Origin: Hymenoscyphus infarciens
Taxonomy: Eukaryota > Ascomycota > Leotiomycetes > Helotiales > Helotiaceae
NCBI GenBank assembly: GCA_001414345.1
Contig: LLCB01000123.1
Location: 97,803-161,802, forward strand
Direction of reading: 5' to 3'
Length of the DNA: 64,000 nucleotides
Positions within the stretch are counted from its first letter, which is position 1. Every line of letters starts with the position of its first letter. Both the position numbers and the translations under genes were made by a program. Positions 23,982-38,100 of this stretch are shown here, piece after piece. The notes below the pieces were generated by a model, which saw nothing but the letters and a program-made list of their open reading frames with translations, had not been told where the DNA came from and made no database searches.

Positions 23982-24731
23982 CTTTTTATATATCCTTTAT
24001 ATCTCTTATACTTAAAACTTCCTCTTCTTAATCTACTTCTTCTTCTCTCTTCTCTTCTTCTCTACCTCTCTTCTTCTCTTCTTTACTTCTCTTCTTATCT
24101 TTATCTCTCTTTTCTTATTCTTCTCTTCCTCTCTTTACTACTCTATCTTCTCTACTCTCTCTCTTCTCCTCTTCTTCTCCTCTTCTCCTCCTCCTCCTCC
24201 TCCTCCTTCTTCTATATCTCTTATCTATCTTATTATTCTTAAGAGTAGATAACATTTCAACATCTACTAAACTCTTAATATAAGAGACTAAAACTAGTAA
24301 GATATTTATTAAAAAAAAGTTAGATATATACTCTTAACTTTAATTAAAACTTTATTTACAATTTCTTAGAAGTTAAAACTAATATTACTCTTAGAATAGT
24401 CTTAAGAATAAAGGTTCTTTTTTTATATTAAGAAAGTTAGAAAGCTATTATTATAATATCATAATATTATAATCTTTAGAGAAGAGATTTTAAGATATAG
24501 ACTTTATAAAACTCTTTTTATTTAAGCTTTTCTCTTCTCTACTTTTTAAAACTAAAGAAGTTTAATATATAGTTAGTTACGAATTAAGCTTGAATTTTTT
24601 ATAATCTAAGCGTTTTTGAAAAAAGCTCTCTCTCTACTATCTTATTTTACTCTTTATTTAATAATAACATATATTAGTATACTCTAGATAATAGAATACG
24701 AGAGCTCTATATATTCTCTATTACTTTATTA
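23982..24731. repeat. Pyrimidine-rich tract and AT-rich filler
   Basis: Positions about 24005-24215 are almost pure C/T on the plus strand (CTTCTCT units ending in a CCT run). The rest is AT-rich. About 24572-24620 (AGTTACGAATTAAGCTTGAA and following) is a decayed copy of the 4.8-kb MITE arm. Confidence 0.6.
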
Positions 24732-25093
24732 TGACGGCATGCCGTCCTATATAGCCGATATTACGTGGCATATGCTGTATATATTAGCTTTCGGTAGTTG
24801 TTGTTTTATATTATCTAATTTAGGAAGGTTACGTACGTCAGTACGTCCGTCCGGACTTTCGGACGTACTTCGTAGGGTTCGGGCTTTTGTATTAGCCGAC
24901 GTATGTCGTTGTTCGGTTTCGTACCCCTTTTATATCGTCCGAAACCTCTTGTATATAGCAGCCTACTCCTAGAGTCAGAAAAGGCCAGTTTAGCCTTTTC
25001 TTCCGTATCAGAGCCTAGTATTTACATACGTCATTCTGCTATACGCACTCCTATATGCCTCTACTATAGTTGTATATATTTCGTGCCGTTATA
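24732..25093 (+). mobile_element. Solo LTR of mixed type
   Basis: Starts TGACGGCATGCCGTC. Its first about 230 bp match the LTR beginning at 63439 (shared TAGGAAGGTTAC, TATTAGCCGACGTAT, GGTTTCGTACC). Its last about 85 bp match the end of the 477-bp Gypsy LTR (CATTCTGCTATACGCACTCC, ending CGTGCCGTTATA). It keeps many CpG dinucleotides, including a CGTCCG...CGGACG palindrome, unlike the neighbouring DNA, so it appears recent or RIP-escaped. No internal region or partner LTR is adjacent. I could not confirm a target duplication. Confidence 0.65.
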
Positions 25094-25322
25094 TTTATAA
25101 ACTTTTTATATATAAAATAGAAGTTTATATTTATATTCTACTTTTTAGAAGGCTTTATTAAGATAGTAATAAGACTTTATAAGAGTAGTGAAATTTTTTT
25201 TTAAAAAAGAGGTTTTTTTTAAGAATTATTAATTTTTTAGTTTACTTTTATAGTAATTAACACGAATACTATCTTTTTAATTATTAAAAACAGAAATACT
25301 ATCTAATTAATTTATTTCTAAT

Positions 25323-28300
25323 AGAAATGCCTCTTCTATACTATTTACTTATTTTATACGCTCTTAGTACGTTTTTTAGTATATTTGTTATTTATTTAAT
25401 ATAAGTAAAATAGTAGTATTTATATTAGAAATAAAATAGTAGTATTTATATTAGTAAAATAGTAGTATATCGCTTAAAAATAGTAAATAGTAACTAAGTA
25501 TATATAGAATTAAAGACCTTTTCTAAGTGTTAGTATGACTTATAGTTATAAAAGCGATATAAAAAGAGTTGTATTATCGTTCGTATATACCGAGTAAAGC
25601 TAGCTACGATACCTACTTAAGTAGCTCTTAAGCGAGAAGGTTACGTGTTTCAATATATACTATCCTAAGTAGTTACTTACTCTTAAGTTATACTAACACT
25701 AGCACTTCTCTAAAAAGGTCGAAGTTACTTAAAATTATTAAAAAATATATATTCGATCTAACTAATTAGAGCTCTCTATCTCTATTCTTAACTAATAAGA
25801 AGGCTCTATTTTAGTTCTCTATTATCTCTTATTTCGTTCTACCTATTTTATAAGGTTAATATCTAGCTTATTAGTATTAATTAACTTTTATAGAGTATTA
25901 TAATAACCCTTTTTAGTTATAGTATTTATAGAATTACTCTTATTATTAATCTATTTAATCTTATTAATCTCTCTTAATTTATATACTTCTTATAAGTATA
26001 TAATATTAATTATTAGTCGCTTCTCTTTAGTTATATCTAATTTAGCTATATATTTATAAATAGACTTTAAATTAGTATATACTATAAGTAGTATCTTAAA
26101 TCTTAAAATGCTTTTAAAAGTTAATTTTATTAAAGCCGCGGCGTTAAATCTAGAGCTTATTATATATAATTCTAATACTAAAACACTATAGGTAACTCTC
26201 TTATACTTAGTAGAAGACTAATATAAGATATTAGTATTATTATTCTTATTTATAAGAGTAATAACATAACCGATTTATAATAACAAGTCCTTATTATTAG
26301 TAAATAATCTATTAGTAAAAGTATATAACTTTAGAGAGGTTTTATCTAATTTAACGAATTTAAGCTCTCTTATAGCATTCTTAATTTACTATTAAATTCG
26401 CTTATTAAGAAGTAAAATATCGTTATCTTAAGAATCGATAGTTTAAGTAGTATATAATAAGTCGAAAGTAGCCTTAGGTTAAGATACTATAGCTAAGTAT
26501 ATATCTCTAGTACGTTATATAATATATTAATCTTTAGTATCTACTATATATAATATCTCTTTTATATTAGATATCTTAGTTAAAGCTTTTCGTACTAAAT
26601 CTAAGTATTTTATATAATCTTAAGTAAGAGATATAGAGCTGTCTTAATACTTAGTAATTAATCCTCTATTAAATTTAATTAGATAGTTAATAATAAGCTC
26701 TTCTCTCTTCTTAGATATAAATCTAGCCTTGTTAATAATAACCTCCTCTTTATTAGTAAAGGCGTTATTAATAAGTATAAGAGTATTATTAGTTTAAAGG
26801 CCTACTATACTAAAAGGGGTATCTAACTTTACTTACTCGTTATATTAGTATAACTTAGTATATAAAAGATAGGAGTTGAATATTAACTGTTCTATTATAA
26901 GCCTTAGAATGTAGTATTTATAGTACGTTATAAACTAATAATTACTAGCTTCTAGAATACTATATAATAGTCTAATTACTTTAAAGAATATATCTTCCTA
27001 TTAAGAATAATCTTTAGAAGGATATATAAAGAATTTTTAATTTAAGTTAGTTAATAATTAAGTATATACTTATATAATATTCTAAATAAATACTTATAAG
27101 CTTAGAAGTATTATAATAAGTATAAGAATTATTCTCTAGCTAACTCTTTAAATAGTAGACTCCTAGGTAAGTACTAGAGACTTTCTAGTATTATTATAAG
27201 CTTAGATAACTAATCTTAACTTTATAAAAGTAAGTATTATACTCTTAAATTTAATATTATCTATAAAGCGTAATCTAAATATTTTAGTATTAGAAGGTAA
27301 CTCTTTCTAGGTAATAATCTTAAAAACACTTTAATTAGTTAATCTATTAATCTCCTTTTATTATAATTTAATATATACTATACTATTATTAGCTATAAAT
27401 ACTTTAATATTATAAAGTTTACTTAAATTAGTAAGAAAAGTTTTAATATCTTTAAGAGTAATATAGTCGATATTATTAATAAAAGTGTCTAACTATTAGA
27501 ATAATACTTTAAAAGACCTATTTAAAGGCCTTAGATACTTTTAGAGCTATCTATATTCGTACTTCTAGAGAGGTTCTAGTAAGAGTTCTAGAATATTAGT
27601 GTTTTAATAGATTTATAACTAACAAAGCTAGTATTAGAGAGAAGGTGAATATTATCTAATATCTTAGTTACCCTAGTCTACTTCTTATCTACTCTATTAC
27701 TTAAAAGTTCTCTCTTTTTTATAGAGTTATAGTATTGTTTTAGATAATATTATACTAGAAACTTCCTTAGTTATTAATACTATTCTAGAAGTTTTAGGAG
27801 TTTCTATAAAGTATAGCTTTATAACTATAGATTAAAACTTTATAAGACTACTTAGTAGTACTATAATATAGTTCTTATTCTTAATTCTTTAAAGGATAAA
27901 GGTTCTATTTAAGATTTTATATATTCTCTTTATACTAAAACGTTTAAATTTAAGAGTAAGTTCTTAACTTAGTTAATTAGTCTATTTTATATATTAAGAG
28001 CTTCTTTAACTTAATAGGATATAATCTACTTTTATACCTCTTAAGTAGTCTTTTTATAAGTCTTAGACCTTATAGAAATCAGTTACGAAGGTACGTTAGT
28101 TACGGTTATTCGAGTATATGCTCTATATACTAATAGAGTAGAGACTAGTCTATTTAGGCTTATTATATCGTTAATTACTTTAAAGGCTATTTAAAGTACT
28201 AAACTTTATAAGAGATAAGGCTCTTATTTACGTACGATATCGTATACCCGTCGAATCGGTCTATAGTAACGTTCTACTATACTAATTAAATTATATGCCT

Positions 28301-31300
28301 TAACTAGTATAGTTTTTACTATAATACTTATTCTAGTAGCGGAGTATATAAAGTCCTTTCTAATAAAGTTTATCTTAGTATTTATAATAATATAATTAGA
28401 GAGTCTAAGATATATATTAATCTAATATCTTTAGAAGACCTTTTATATAGTCGTCGCTTTTATATCTAGTAAAAAGTTATTTACTTAATACCTTATTACT
28501 TTATCTATATAGTATAAGACTGCCTACTTATTAAGAAAGAAAGTATTAATTAAAATACTATAATTAAATTTAAGGTTATTATAAAGAGTGAACTTAAATC
28601 GGCTAGACGAACTTCTATACTTTTAATAGTATTTATAAAATTTAGTAAGATATTAAAGAATACCTTAGTTAATACGATACCTAGCTCTTTCTAGTATACG
28701 TTATAATCTAGATACTAATAGATAGCTAAATTACTTATAAAGTCGTTGAATATTAATACTTATAAGAAATATTAGATACTTCTATATAAAGTTATATATA
28801 GCTTTATTCTAGAATAGAAAAGGGTATTTAAATTATTATATAATAAAGAACCTTTTAACTTCTATCTCTTTCTTATTCTCTTAGATAAATATGTTTTAAA
28901 GATTATTTAGAGTAATATTTAAGTTATTTATATTATTAATATAAAGAATAAAAGAGGTATTAGATTATACTATATAGAATTTAGCTTTTCTAATTAGTAT
29001 ATCGATTATTATCAATTCTAAAGATAGAGTATATCTCTTACTAAATTAGGTATTAAATTAACTCTTTATACCTTTATTAATTAAGACACTTTTAATAAGT
29101 CTAATATATATAAGATATTAGTTATATCTTATACTTAACTTTCGAGCTACTCTAGTATCGATTATTATGCTAAAAAAGTTCTCTTTTATATATCTTTTAG
29201 CTATTATTATAAATACCTTCTTTATAAATTTATATATAATATTAGAAGTGTTATTTAGATTATTTAGGTTTTATAGAATATATCTATTAATAGTGTATTT
29301 TTATACTAAACTTATTAAATTTATAGTAAGATGTTTAGTATTTAAGTTATTAATAAATCCTATAAAAGTAATATTATAATAGATAACTTTATTATCTAAG
29401 CTAGTATCTAATAAGTAACTATCTTCTTTTAATAAAGTAATAATATAAAGTATCTCTAATATCTCTTCCTCTTATATACTCTAAGTATATATTATATTTA
29501 TATTATATATCTTTCTAGTATATCTATCTTACTTACTCTTAAAGTATCTAGAATTCTTATTAGTCTATTTAGTAAAGTAATAGTTCTACTCTTCTTAACT
29601 ATGATCTTAAGATAAATAGTCGTCTTTTCTATATATATAATATATTCTCTTCTTCTTATATTAATCTATATTACTAAAATTGTTTATATTATATTATTTG
29701 CTTTTATAGAAGTGTCTTTTAGTTATTATAGTTTCGTTTATAACTATCTCTAAGTAGACTTTTATATAGGATTAGATTAAACTTTATAAGAGAGTAATAG
29801 TATTAGAAATCGAAGAGTCTTAGAGTAAGGTTAATATTATTCTACTTAGATAATTAGCCTCTTTTATAAAGTTTATCTTTAAAGTATTATTATATAGATA
29901 TAGATAAAACTTTAAAAGATTAATCGTTATATTTATTAAAAAGTATAGTATAAAAGTAATTTAAAGTATTACTTTTTAGTATAGTAAAGAAGGTAAGAGA
30001 GTAAAACGTTAGTAATACTCTACTTCTCTTATATATATCTTTAAATATTATAACGTTAATTATAAAGTTATCTTCTTTTCTACTATACTTTTAATTATTT
30101 TTATATACTTTTATAAGAGTATCTAATATATAAGAGTAGTCTTAACTCTTTTAAGAATTTTATAAAGTTAACTCTAGTTTAAAATATACTATATTTATTT
30201 ATACTAGTAGTCTTCTACTAAGATTATTCTATTACTAATTATATTCTAGATATTTAAAGGTATTATTAAAATCGTTACTACTAGTATCTTTACTAAATTA
30301 ATAGAATATAAAGAAGAAGGTCTAGTTCTCTTTTAGTAGACTTAAAGGTTAGATTAAAGGTTATATTAGATTACTTAGATCTTTCCTTTTAGTTAGTAGG
30401 ATTAAAGTCGTTAAAGGTATTAGTTATTATATTAGTTGTTATTATTATTATTATATAGTAGATACTTATAAAGCTTTGTTTCTAGCCTTTATCTTAGATT
30501 AGGTGTTTTAAGTAATATTTTTAGCTAGAGGTTATTATTATTAAGGTTATTATTATTATAGCTTTTATTATCTTTTAGTATATTCTATTATATATTTATA
30601 ATAAGATCTAAAGACTCTACTACTAGTTTCTCCTTCTAATACTATAGCTTTTAATTCTTTATCTAACTACTTAGTTTAGTTAACCTCAATAGTAGTATTA
30701 TATAATACCTAAGATATAAGTATTTTATATCTATCTATCTTAACTTATATACCTCTTCTATAAAGCGTCTATTATAACTTAGTATTTATAGATTAGTAGA
30801 TCTTAGTAAATTTATCTTAATCTTATTCTTTAAAGTCTACTTAAAATTCGTTCTAAAGAAGAAGGTCTTTGTTTTCTTCTTTAGTATACTCTTCTTCTTA
30901 TTTAATAATAAAAATCGTCTCTTCTATTTATATTAACTTTAGCTTTAGTACTAGCTTTAGAGCTTATTTTAGTACTAAAGTTAAAGCTTCTAAAGTTATT
31001 AGAATCAGTGTTAGTATATTTGTTATATTATAGATATTATAGATATTATAGATATTATAGATAAATTTAAATATTATTAAAAGTCTATTTGTACTTTACT
31101 TAGTAGATAAAAGAGATATCAGGTTTTAGGTAAATAGATATCTTAGAGAGTATAAATTATCTTAAGAGATAATAGAAGGTTAGTATTAGTAATTAGTACT
31201 TCTTATATTAAAAAGCGTTTATTATTTATTAAAAATTTAAATAGTAGAAGGAACTACGATCTATAAAGAGGAGTCTATTAGTAATATTAAGTTTACTTTT

Positions 31301-31753
31301 ATATAAGTATACTTATAGTAGAAATATACAAAGTAACTAAGTATCTAATCTAATCTATATATCTACTAATTAGTATTAGTATAACTTGTAGTTATAAAAG
31401 CGTTATAAAAAGAGTTATATTATCGTTCGTATATACTAAGTAAAGCTAGCTACGATGCCTACTTAAGTAGCTCTTAAGCGAGAAGGTCACGTGTTCCCAC
31501 GTGTGCTATCCCGAGCAGTTACTTACTCTTAAGTTATACTAATACTAAGTAAAGGTATTTCTAAAAATAATACTAAAATAAGTATATTATTACTCTTAAA
31601 GTAGATATAATATACTACTAAAAACTAACGCTTCGCGCTTTATACTAATAGAAATACTATTTATTTTAGATATAAATACTACTACTTCTATTTTATTTTA
31701 GTACTAAAATTATTATTAAATAAATAAATAGTATCTCTTTAGTTATTCTTACA
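25323..31753. mobile_element. MITE interrupted by a Copia element
   Basis: The left part (25323-25527) and right part (31545-31753) together match the uninterrupted MITE at 42779-43138. The join point is exactly at CTAAG, which is single in the uninterrupted copy and duplicated here around the Copia insertion. The end sequences are AGAAATGCCTCTTC on the left and a degraded inverted counterpart on the right. Confidence 0.75.
25528..31544 (-). mobile_element. Complete but RIP-degraded Copia LTR retrotransposon
   Basis: Two 171-bp direct repeats, 25528-25698 and 31374-31544, begin TGTTAGTAT / TATTAGTAT and end TACTAACA / TACTAATA. The 5-bp target duplication CTAAG lies on both sides (25523-25527 and 31545-31549). 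The internal 5.7 kb is read on the minus strand. At about 27500-27240 it gives NNIDYITLKDIKTFLTNL, then LYNIKVFIANNS and LRFIDNIKF, which corresponds to the integrase/reverse-transcriptase linker and RT start of fungal Copia polyproteins. TAG/TAA codons break every frame, so the element cannot encode a working polyprotein. Confidence 0.85.
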
Positions 31754-34692
31754 CTCTACGTGATTTAGTAGAACGCGGTTCTAATCTCATATTTCTAGCT
31801 CTAATATAACTAAATATTTAAATTATTATCTTATTCTTTAAACTCTACTAAAGTATATAATAATATAGAAATTAAACAATAATTTACCTATAATCTTATA
31901 TTTAAAAAGCTATACTAAAAAAATCGTTATTTCAGTATAAGTTAGCTTATAATATAAGTATATAAGCTAAGTTTCCTCTACCTACTCCTACTACTTCTAC
32001 TACCTCTTTTATACTCTTTTATCCTTCTTTTTAATTAATATGCCTTCTCTAAGATAGTATAAGGCTAATACTACTCCTAGTATAAAAAAGTCTACTAAAA
32101 GAGCTCTAAAAGCTACTAAAAAAGTCTTTAAAAAGAAGGCTTCTTAAGTATACCCTATAGACGTGTTTCTTAATAATAAGTACGATCTTAAGCTTCTTAA
32201 GAAGGATATCGACTTTGTATATATAAATAATACTAATAGTAATAATAGCGAAGAGATAGAGGATATTATAAAGAATAATTTAATATTATTATCTATACTA
32301 AACATCGCGTATATAAGAGAGCTCTTTAGAAGTATACTATATATACTAACTTCTATATATATATAAGTATATAAAGAACTGCTTATAAACGAGGTAGATT
32401 AATTATATAAGAATATACTAGTAGTAGTGAATATTCTTAAGTTTACGCTATTATATTAAGATACTTCTCTATATCTATCTTTCTTACTTTTACCTTTAAA
32501 TTATATAAAACCGATTAAGTTTTTTAGTCTCTTTTTTACTACTAGGATCCTTTATATAATATACGATAATATAAATATATATACGGTAGTATCTATACTA
32601 AATTACTCTAGAGCGTGCCTCTAGAGAAATATATTAGTTTTAGAGCTTAAAGTCTTCCTTATAATTATAATATACTTTAGTATAAGGAATATATAGAGAG
32701 GGCTAGAACTTTAGAGAGGAGAGAGTAAGAGCTCTTATCTACTACTTTAATTTATATAAAAGTATAGATATAAAGAGCTTAAGTCTTGTCTTTATATATC
32801 TTATTCTTTTACTAATATTCTAAAGGAGAATTAGTATATAAAGCTATTACTACTTTTTAAGTACTTATACGTTATATTTAAGAGATATATCTGTTTACTA
32901 CAAAACGTATCTATTAATAAGATAATTATAGAGTTTAAAGAAAGATCTAAGTATATATTAAAATATAAGTATAAACCGATCCTAGAGAGGTATAAAAACT
33001 AGGCTTTATATTTTATAGAATATATGTATAACTTCTTCTTTTATTCTTATACTTATAAAACTATAGAATTAGTCTAAAAGAATAGTCTTATACCTACTAG
33101 TAATATATAAAATTTTCTAACTTTACTTCTTCTAGTTCAACTTATTTCTATATAACCCTAGTTTAACTTATTTTAATATAACCCTAGCTAACATTCCTAT
33201 CTATAGGTTCAATAGTATATTAACTTACGAAGTTACTTCTTTACTTATCTTACTAATTTATAATATATATAGATAATTACTTCTTATTACTAGAATTATT
33301 TAATAAGCTCTTTAAGCTTAGTATTAGCGTAGTAGGTACTTATCGTACCTATATTACTAAACTGCTCTTTCTATACCTAATTAAGATCTAAAAGAAGAAG
33401 GTCGACAATACTCTCTTATAATCCTAGAGTATATAATCCTAGGAGTTATAAGAGGAGGTTATTACCGCGGCTTCTAGTATATAATAGAGTGATTTTGTAA
33501 GTAAAATCGTTCTAGTATATTCTTGAATTTTAGCCTTTATATAATAAGATAATATGCTAGTATTAATACTTTCTATAATATATACTAGTAAGGAGTATAA
33601 CTAACGAGAGCGACGATACCTATACTAATCTAGTACTATAGTAAATAAGATCGCCTATAAGCCTTTTATCTACTAATTATCGCCTTCGCTACCACTGTTC
33701 TCAAGAGTCTAAAAGGCACGTAAACTAAGACTTTAATATACTATAAACTTCTACTAAAATCTACTAATCCTATAATTTATTAACGATTATAATAAGTAGA
33801 TAAGAGGAGTAGATATTATAGATTAATTACATAGGAACTATAAAACCTAGTAAATCTAGTAAAAGACATAGTAGCCTTTATTTTATTAGCTTATAAATGT
33901 TATTATAGTAAACTCTTATTTACTTTAGCTTTAGAATAAGTGTAAGTATATCTAATTAGATAAGAGATATATACTAATATTCAATATAGATTCTACTTTA
34001 TAATCCTTATATAAAACCTTCTAATTATCTCTCGTATACTCTCTACTTAAAGACTCCTAGCTTATATACTAATTTATTTATCTTAATAAAGGAGATAATA
34101 TTATAAAAGCTTAAAAGTAATACTCTATCTATCTCTATACTTAGTATATAGCTTCTACTAAAAGATTATATTATTAGTATAAGATATAAAGAGATAAACT
34201 TTTAAGTAAATTGCTTTTAAAAGGAGTACGTCTATCTTATCTACGTTAGACTAAGAGCTAGTATAAGTAGTATAATATACCTATTTATAGTAGTAATTAG
34301 CTATACTAGAAAGAATTCTATAAGATAGAAGTTATTAAGAATATAAGAGAGTAAGAGAGATTAAATAAAGAGGTAGAAAGAGGCGTATCTCTACTATATA
34401 TAGAGTAAGTGTAAATAGCTTTAATTTAGATTTTAATATCTTAGTACTCTTAAACTAGCTTAGTAGTATTATAGTTTAAAGCTACCTAGATTTTAGTCTA
34501 AAACTACTCTAAATAAGAGTAGTTTTAAACTAGACTACTAAACGCGTCTATACGTAAGGTATAAGAATAACTGAAGAGATAAGAGTAGTATTTCTATTAG
34601 AAATAAATTAATTAAGTAGTATTTCTATTTTTAATAATTAAAAAGGTAGTATTTATATTAATTACTATTATAATATTAGTAATAAATATAAA
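31754..34692 (+). mobile_element. Decayed piggyBac-type transposon
   Basis: Plus-strand frames separated by stops show piggyBac DDE transposase features. An acidic-Asn N-terminal segment is at 32163-32366. At about 32920-33010 there is SINKIIIEFKERSKY and KYKPILERYKNQAL, the region around the first catalytic acidic residue. At about 33785-33830 there is a DYNK..RGVDIID.L.RNYKT block, followed at about 33880-33930 by LINVIIVNSYLL. Family members have about 500-600 residues. This one is riddled with stops and probably inactive. I could not define TTAA-flanked ends. The right part (34570-34690) contains fragments of the AGAAATACTAC-type MITE. Confidence 0.65.
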
Positions 34693-35169
34693 TATAATAG
34701 CATACTATCCTGGATTATTATATAATAGCACTATTCTAAATTATCGGCATTTATGAAACTGCTAATACCTCTGAGCAGTGCCGATACCTCTAATACCCCT
34801 AGGGCCGAGATTACGAATAACTAATACTTATACGAGCGAAGTGCCGAAGGTATTAATATCTGACATTTATATATAGAAGGGATTAAGGTTTAGATATTAT
34901 ATGTTTAGCTTTCTAAAGAATCAGAGGTTATATATTTAGCTTTTTAGCTCTTATTATTTAGTATTAGCTATATTAGATAGAGCTTAGTTATTATTATTAT
35001 TAGAACTTAGAAGCTTCTAACCTTCTTATATATAGACGTTTATGTTCGGTATAGTAGAGAGACAGTTATTATTTTCTTTTATATTAGTACTTAGTATTTA
35101 TATACGTTATTCTACTATACGTACTCTTATATACTTCTACTATAGTTATATATATTTCGTACTATTACA
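34693..35169 (+). repeat. 5' LTR of the Gypsy element
   Basis: Direct repeat of 42273-42749 with the same length. It begins TATAATAGCATACTATCC (TG expected, here TA) and ends CTATTACA. It retains more CpG than the 3' copy. Confidence 0.9.
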
Positions 35170-38100
35170 TAAAAATAATAACTCTTCTTCGCTAGTAATA
35201 GCCTTTATAATATCTCTTTTAAGCTTATTATCGCTTTTTTTGTTTTAATTTCGATTTAGCCTCTAATTAGACTATAATAATATATTCTTAAATAGCTAGG
35301 ATTCTAGAGATCTCCTAGATAGCTAGTAATACTAAGGTTTAGTATCTATATAGATAGCTAGTAAAAATCGTGTTTTATATATTAAGGGATTAGAATACGC
35401 TAAGTATTCCTAAGAATCTTAATAACCTTCTTTATATAAGGATTGCTATATACGATTTAGATAGTTAATAATATAAACAGTTATCTAGAAAACTCTTAAA
35501 TCACCTCTTTTACTCTCTTTCTAATTTAATATTTAATATATTAGAATCTAGAGTAACTCTAGGTCCCTTCTAAGCTCTACTCCTAAGTATAAAGCCCCTC
35601 TTTAAGTAATAAAGTCAAGCCTCTACTAAAACGTCTCTAACTTAGTACTATAGCTCTAAGAATACTAAGAAGCCTAAGAATAATAAAGGTAAAGGCTTTA
35701 TACTTAGAAGCTAGAGAGATTAATAGGACTTCTCTAATATAGACGAGATATAGAGTATAATCTAAGCTATAGAGGCTAAGAATTAAGAAAAAGAATAGAA
35801 AATTTTAGAGTAAGATAATTAGATTACTTAATTATTAGACCTAGTATAGTAAATTAGTTAATAGCTACTAAATAATAACTATAGTCTAAGTCCTCTCTAA
35901 TCTATATAAACACCTTCTTCTATCTTTTTAAACTATTATTATAAGTAAGACTCTACTTTTAATATTCCTTCTTTATAATAACCTTCTCTATACCTATAAC
36001 TTAAAAGTATCTTAAAAGCCTTTTAACCTATTAAAAGTAAGATTATAAAGAAAATTAAACCTTTAGATAATAGTACTTTAGTTACTTATAAGTAATAGAA
36101 GATATCTATATATAATAGACTCTAAGTAAACGCTAACTATTACTATATACTTAAAACTTATAAAGCTCTTATCTAAAGAATAACTACGAAACTTACTAAG
36201 AACTACTTAGAGCTTTAATATAAGTCTAATTTAAGTAATATAGCTTTTAAAGATTAATAAGATATAATTAAACTTCTTAATTCCTACTTCTTAACTAGTT
36301 ATAAGAAGGAGGATACTTAGAATAAATTTTAAGCCTTATAAATAAGTAGAAAGGGTTATATAAGAGAAACTTTTTTAGATTTTAAAGTATACTTCTTAAG
36401 TATAGTTATACTTAAAGGAATACTAGAGTTAGAAAGATTCTACTTAATATAAGATAAGATTATACTATAGCTCTAAAATAGCTCTACTTTAGTTAAAAGA
36501 GATTAGAATCATAATTTTAATAAGATAGTAGTATATCTTTTTTAGCCTTAAGTAAAAAGAAACGCTAAAATATAGAGTTATTTATAACTAGTACTATAGC
36601 TAAACTAATTAGTATAACCTTATTATTTAAAAAGATAAGTACTTTTTAATCCTTATCTAGCTCTACTCTAAAAACCTCCTTACTCTTATATAGACTTAAT
36701 CTTATATCTTAGAAGATTTTATAAACTCTTAGACTATTTTCTACTAGTAAAAAATCAAAGACTACGTTAATAAACCAAGTCCTCGCTAGTACGAATTATT
36801 ACTATTATAATAAGCTTAGGCATTTTAAACCTAATTACTCTAATCTTTTTACTATTAATAAGATAGATAATTAACTTAAAGAAGAATAACCTTCTAAAAA
36901 GTACTCTAACTCTAAGCTAAGCTAGAAGGAAAATAAAGAGACCTAGGTAAAAATTCCTTCTTAAGCTTATATAAATATAATCTAGCTAGACTTAATCTTT
37001 CTAAGCTTATAAGAGGAAAACAATTCCTTATAAATACTACTCTTAGTATATAAGGATATAGTATTAAAATATAAGCTTTAGTAGATATAAGAGTAAACAA
37101 GTACCTATTTCTAAATTAGCCTCTAGCTCTATACTTATTAAAGTTAATAGGTTTAAAGATTTAGAGATTACTATATATAGTATCTATTTATAAATATAAT
37201 AATAGTACTAAAAGCTAGATAAATTAGTTTATATAACTATATTTAAATATTAATAAACGTTATATTCTTAACTACCTCTTTATTATCTTAGACCTTAGAT
37301 AATAAGACCTAATTATTAGTAATAAATAGTTAAACTACTTTAAAGTCCTCCTTAACCTCTTAAAGAGCTAGATTATTTAACTAGCTAATTACTCTCTAAC
37401 TCCTTACTATAGTAAGGAAATTTTACTTTCTCTTTCTAGCTAGAACTAGAAACCCTTTTTAAATTACTAGTTAGATATGAATTAAAGAGAATATACTATT
37501 TAGTAATAAGAAAGACGTAAAAAAGGTAAACTTATAAATATCGCTAAGTTATTATTTCTATTTATAATAATACCTCTTAAAATTTTAATATCTAACTTTA
37601 GTCTAAAGCTTCTACGAACTACTAGTATAGCCTTAAAAGGCTAGACCTTATACTCCTTTATCTATAAAATAAGTATAAACGTAATATATTATAATATAAA
37701 ATAGCCTAATTTAGAATTTTATATAATAAGCCTCTATAAGCTAGATTAGGTTATTAATAAGAGATTAGCCCCTTTCTAAAAAGACGATAAGATAAGGGCT
37801 CTAATATAGGCCTAACTCTTAAAGTATTACTTATCCTATAAAGACGTGTTCTTAAAAGTAGCTTTTAATAAGCTCTCTCTTTATTAAGAATATAACTATA
37901 AGATTACTTTAAATAAGCCACTTCTTAACTCCTTTTCGCCTCTATATTAATAGTTAACTATAGAGCTTAAAGCTATAAAGGAGTATCTTATAAAGAATCT
38001 AGATAAGAGGTTTATTATTAATAGTAATAGCCTTTTCGCCTCTCTAGTACTCTTTATTAAAAAGGCTAATAGTAATAAGTTATAGTTCTATATTAACTAT

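Noticed and set aside
29167..29379. 70-codon plus-strand hydrophobic frame
   Set aside because: Chance frame in AT-rich, antisense Copia DNA; Ile/Leu/Phe/Tyr composition is what A/T sequence gives.
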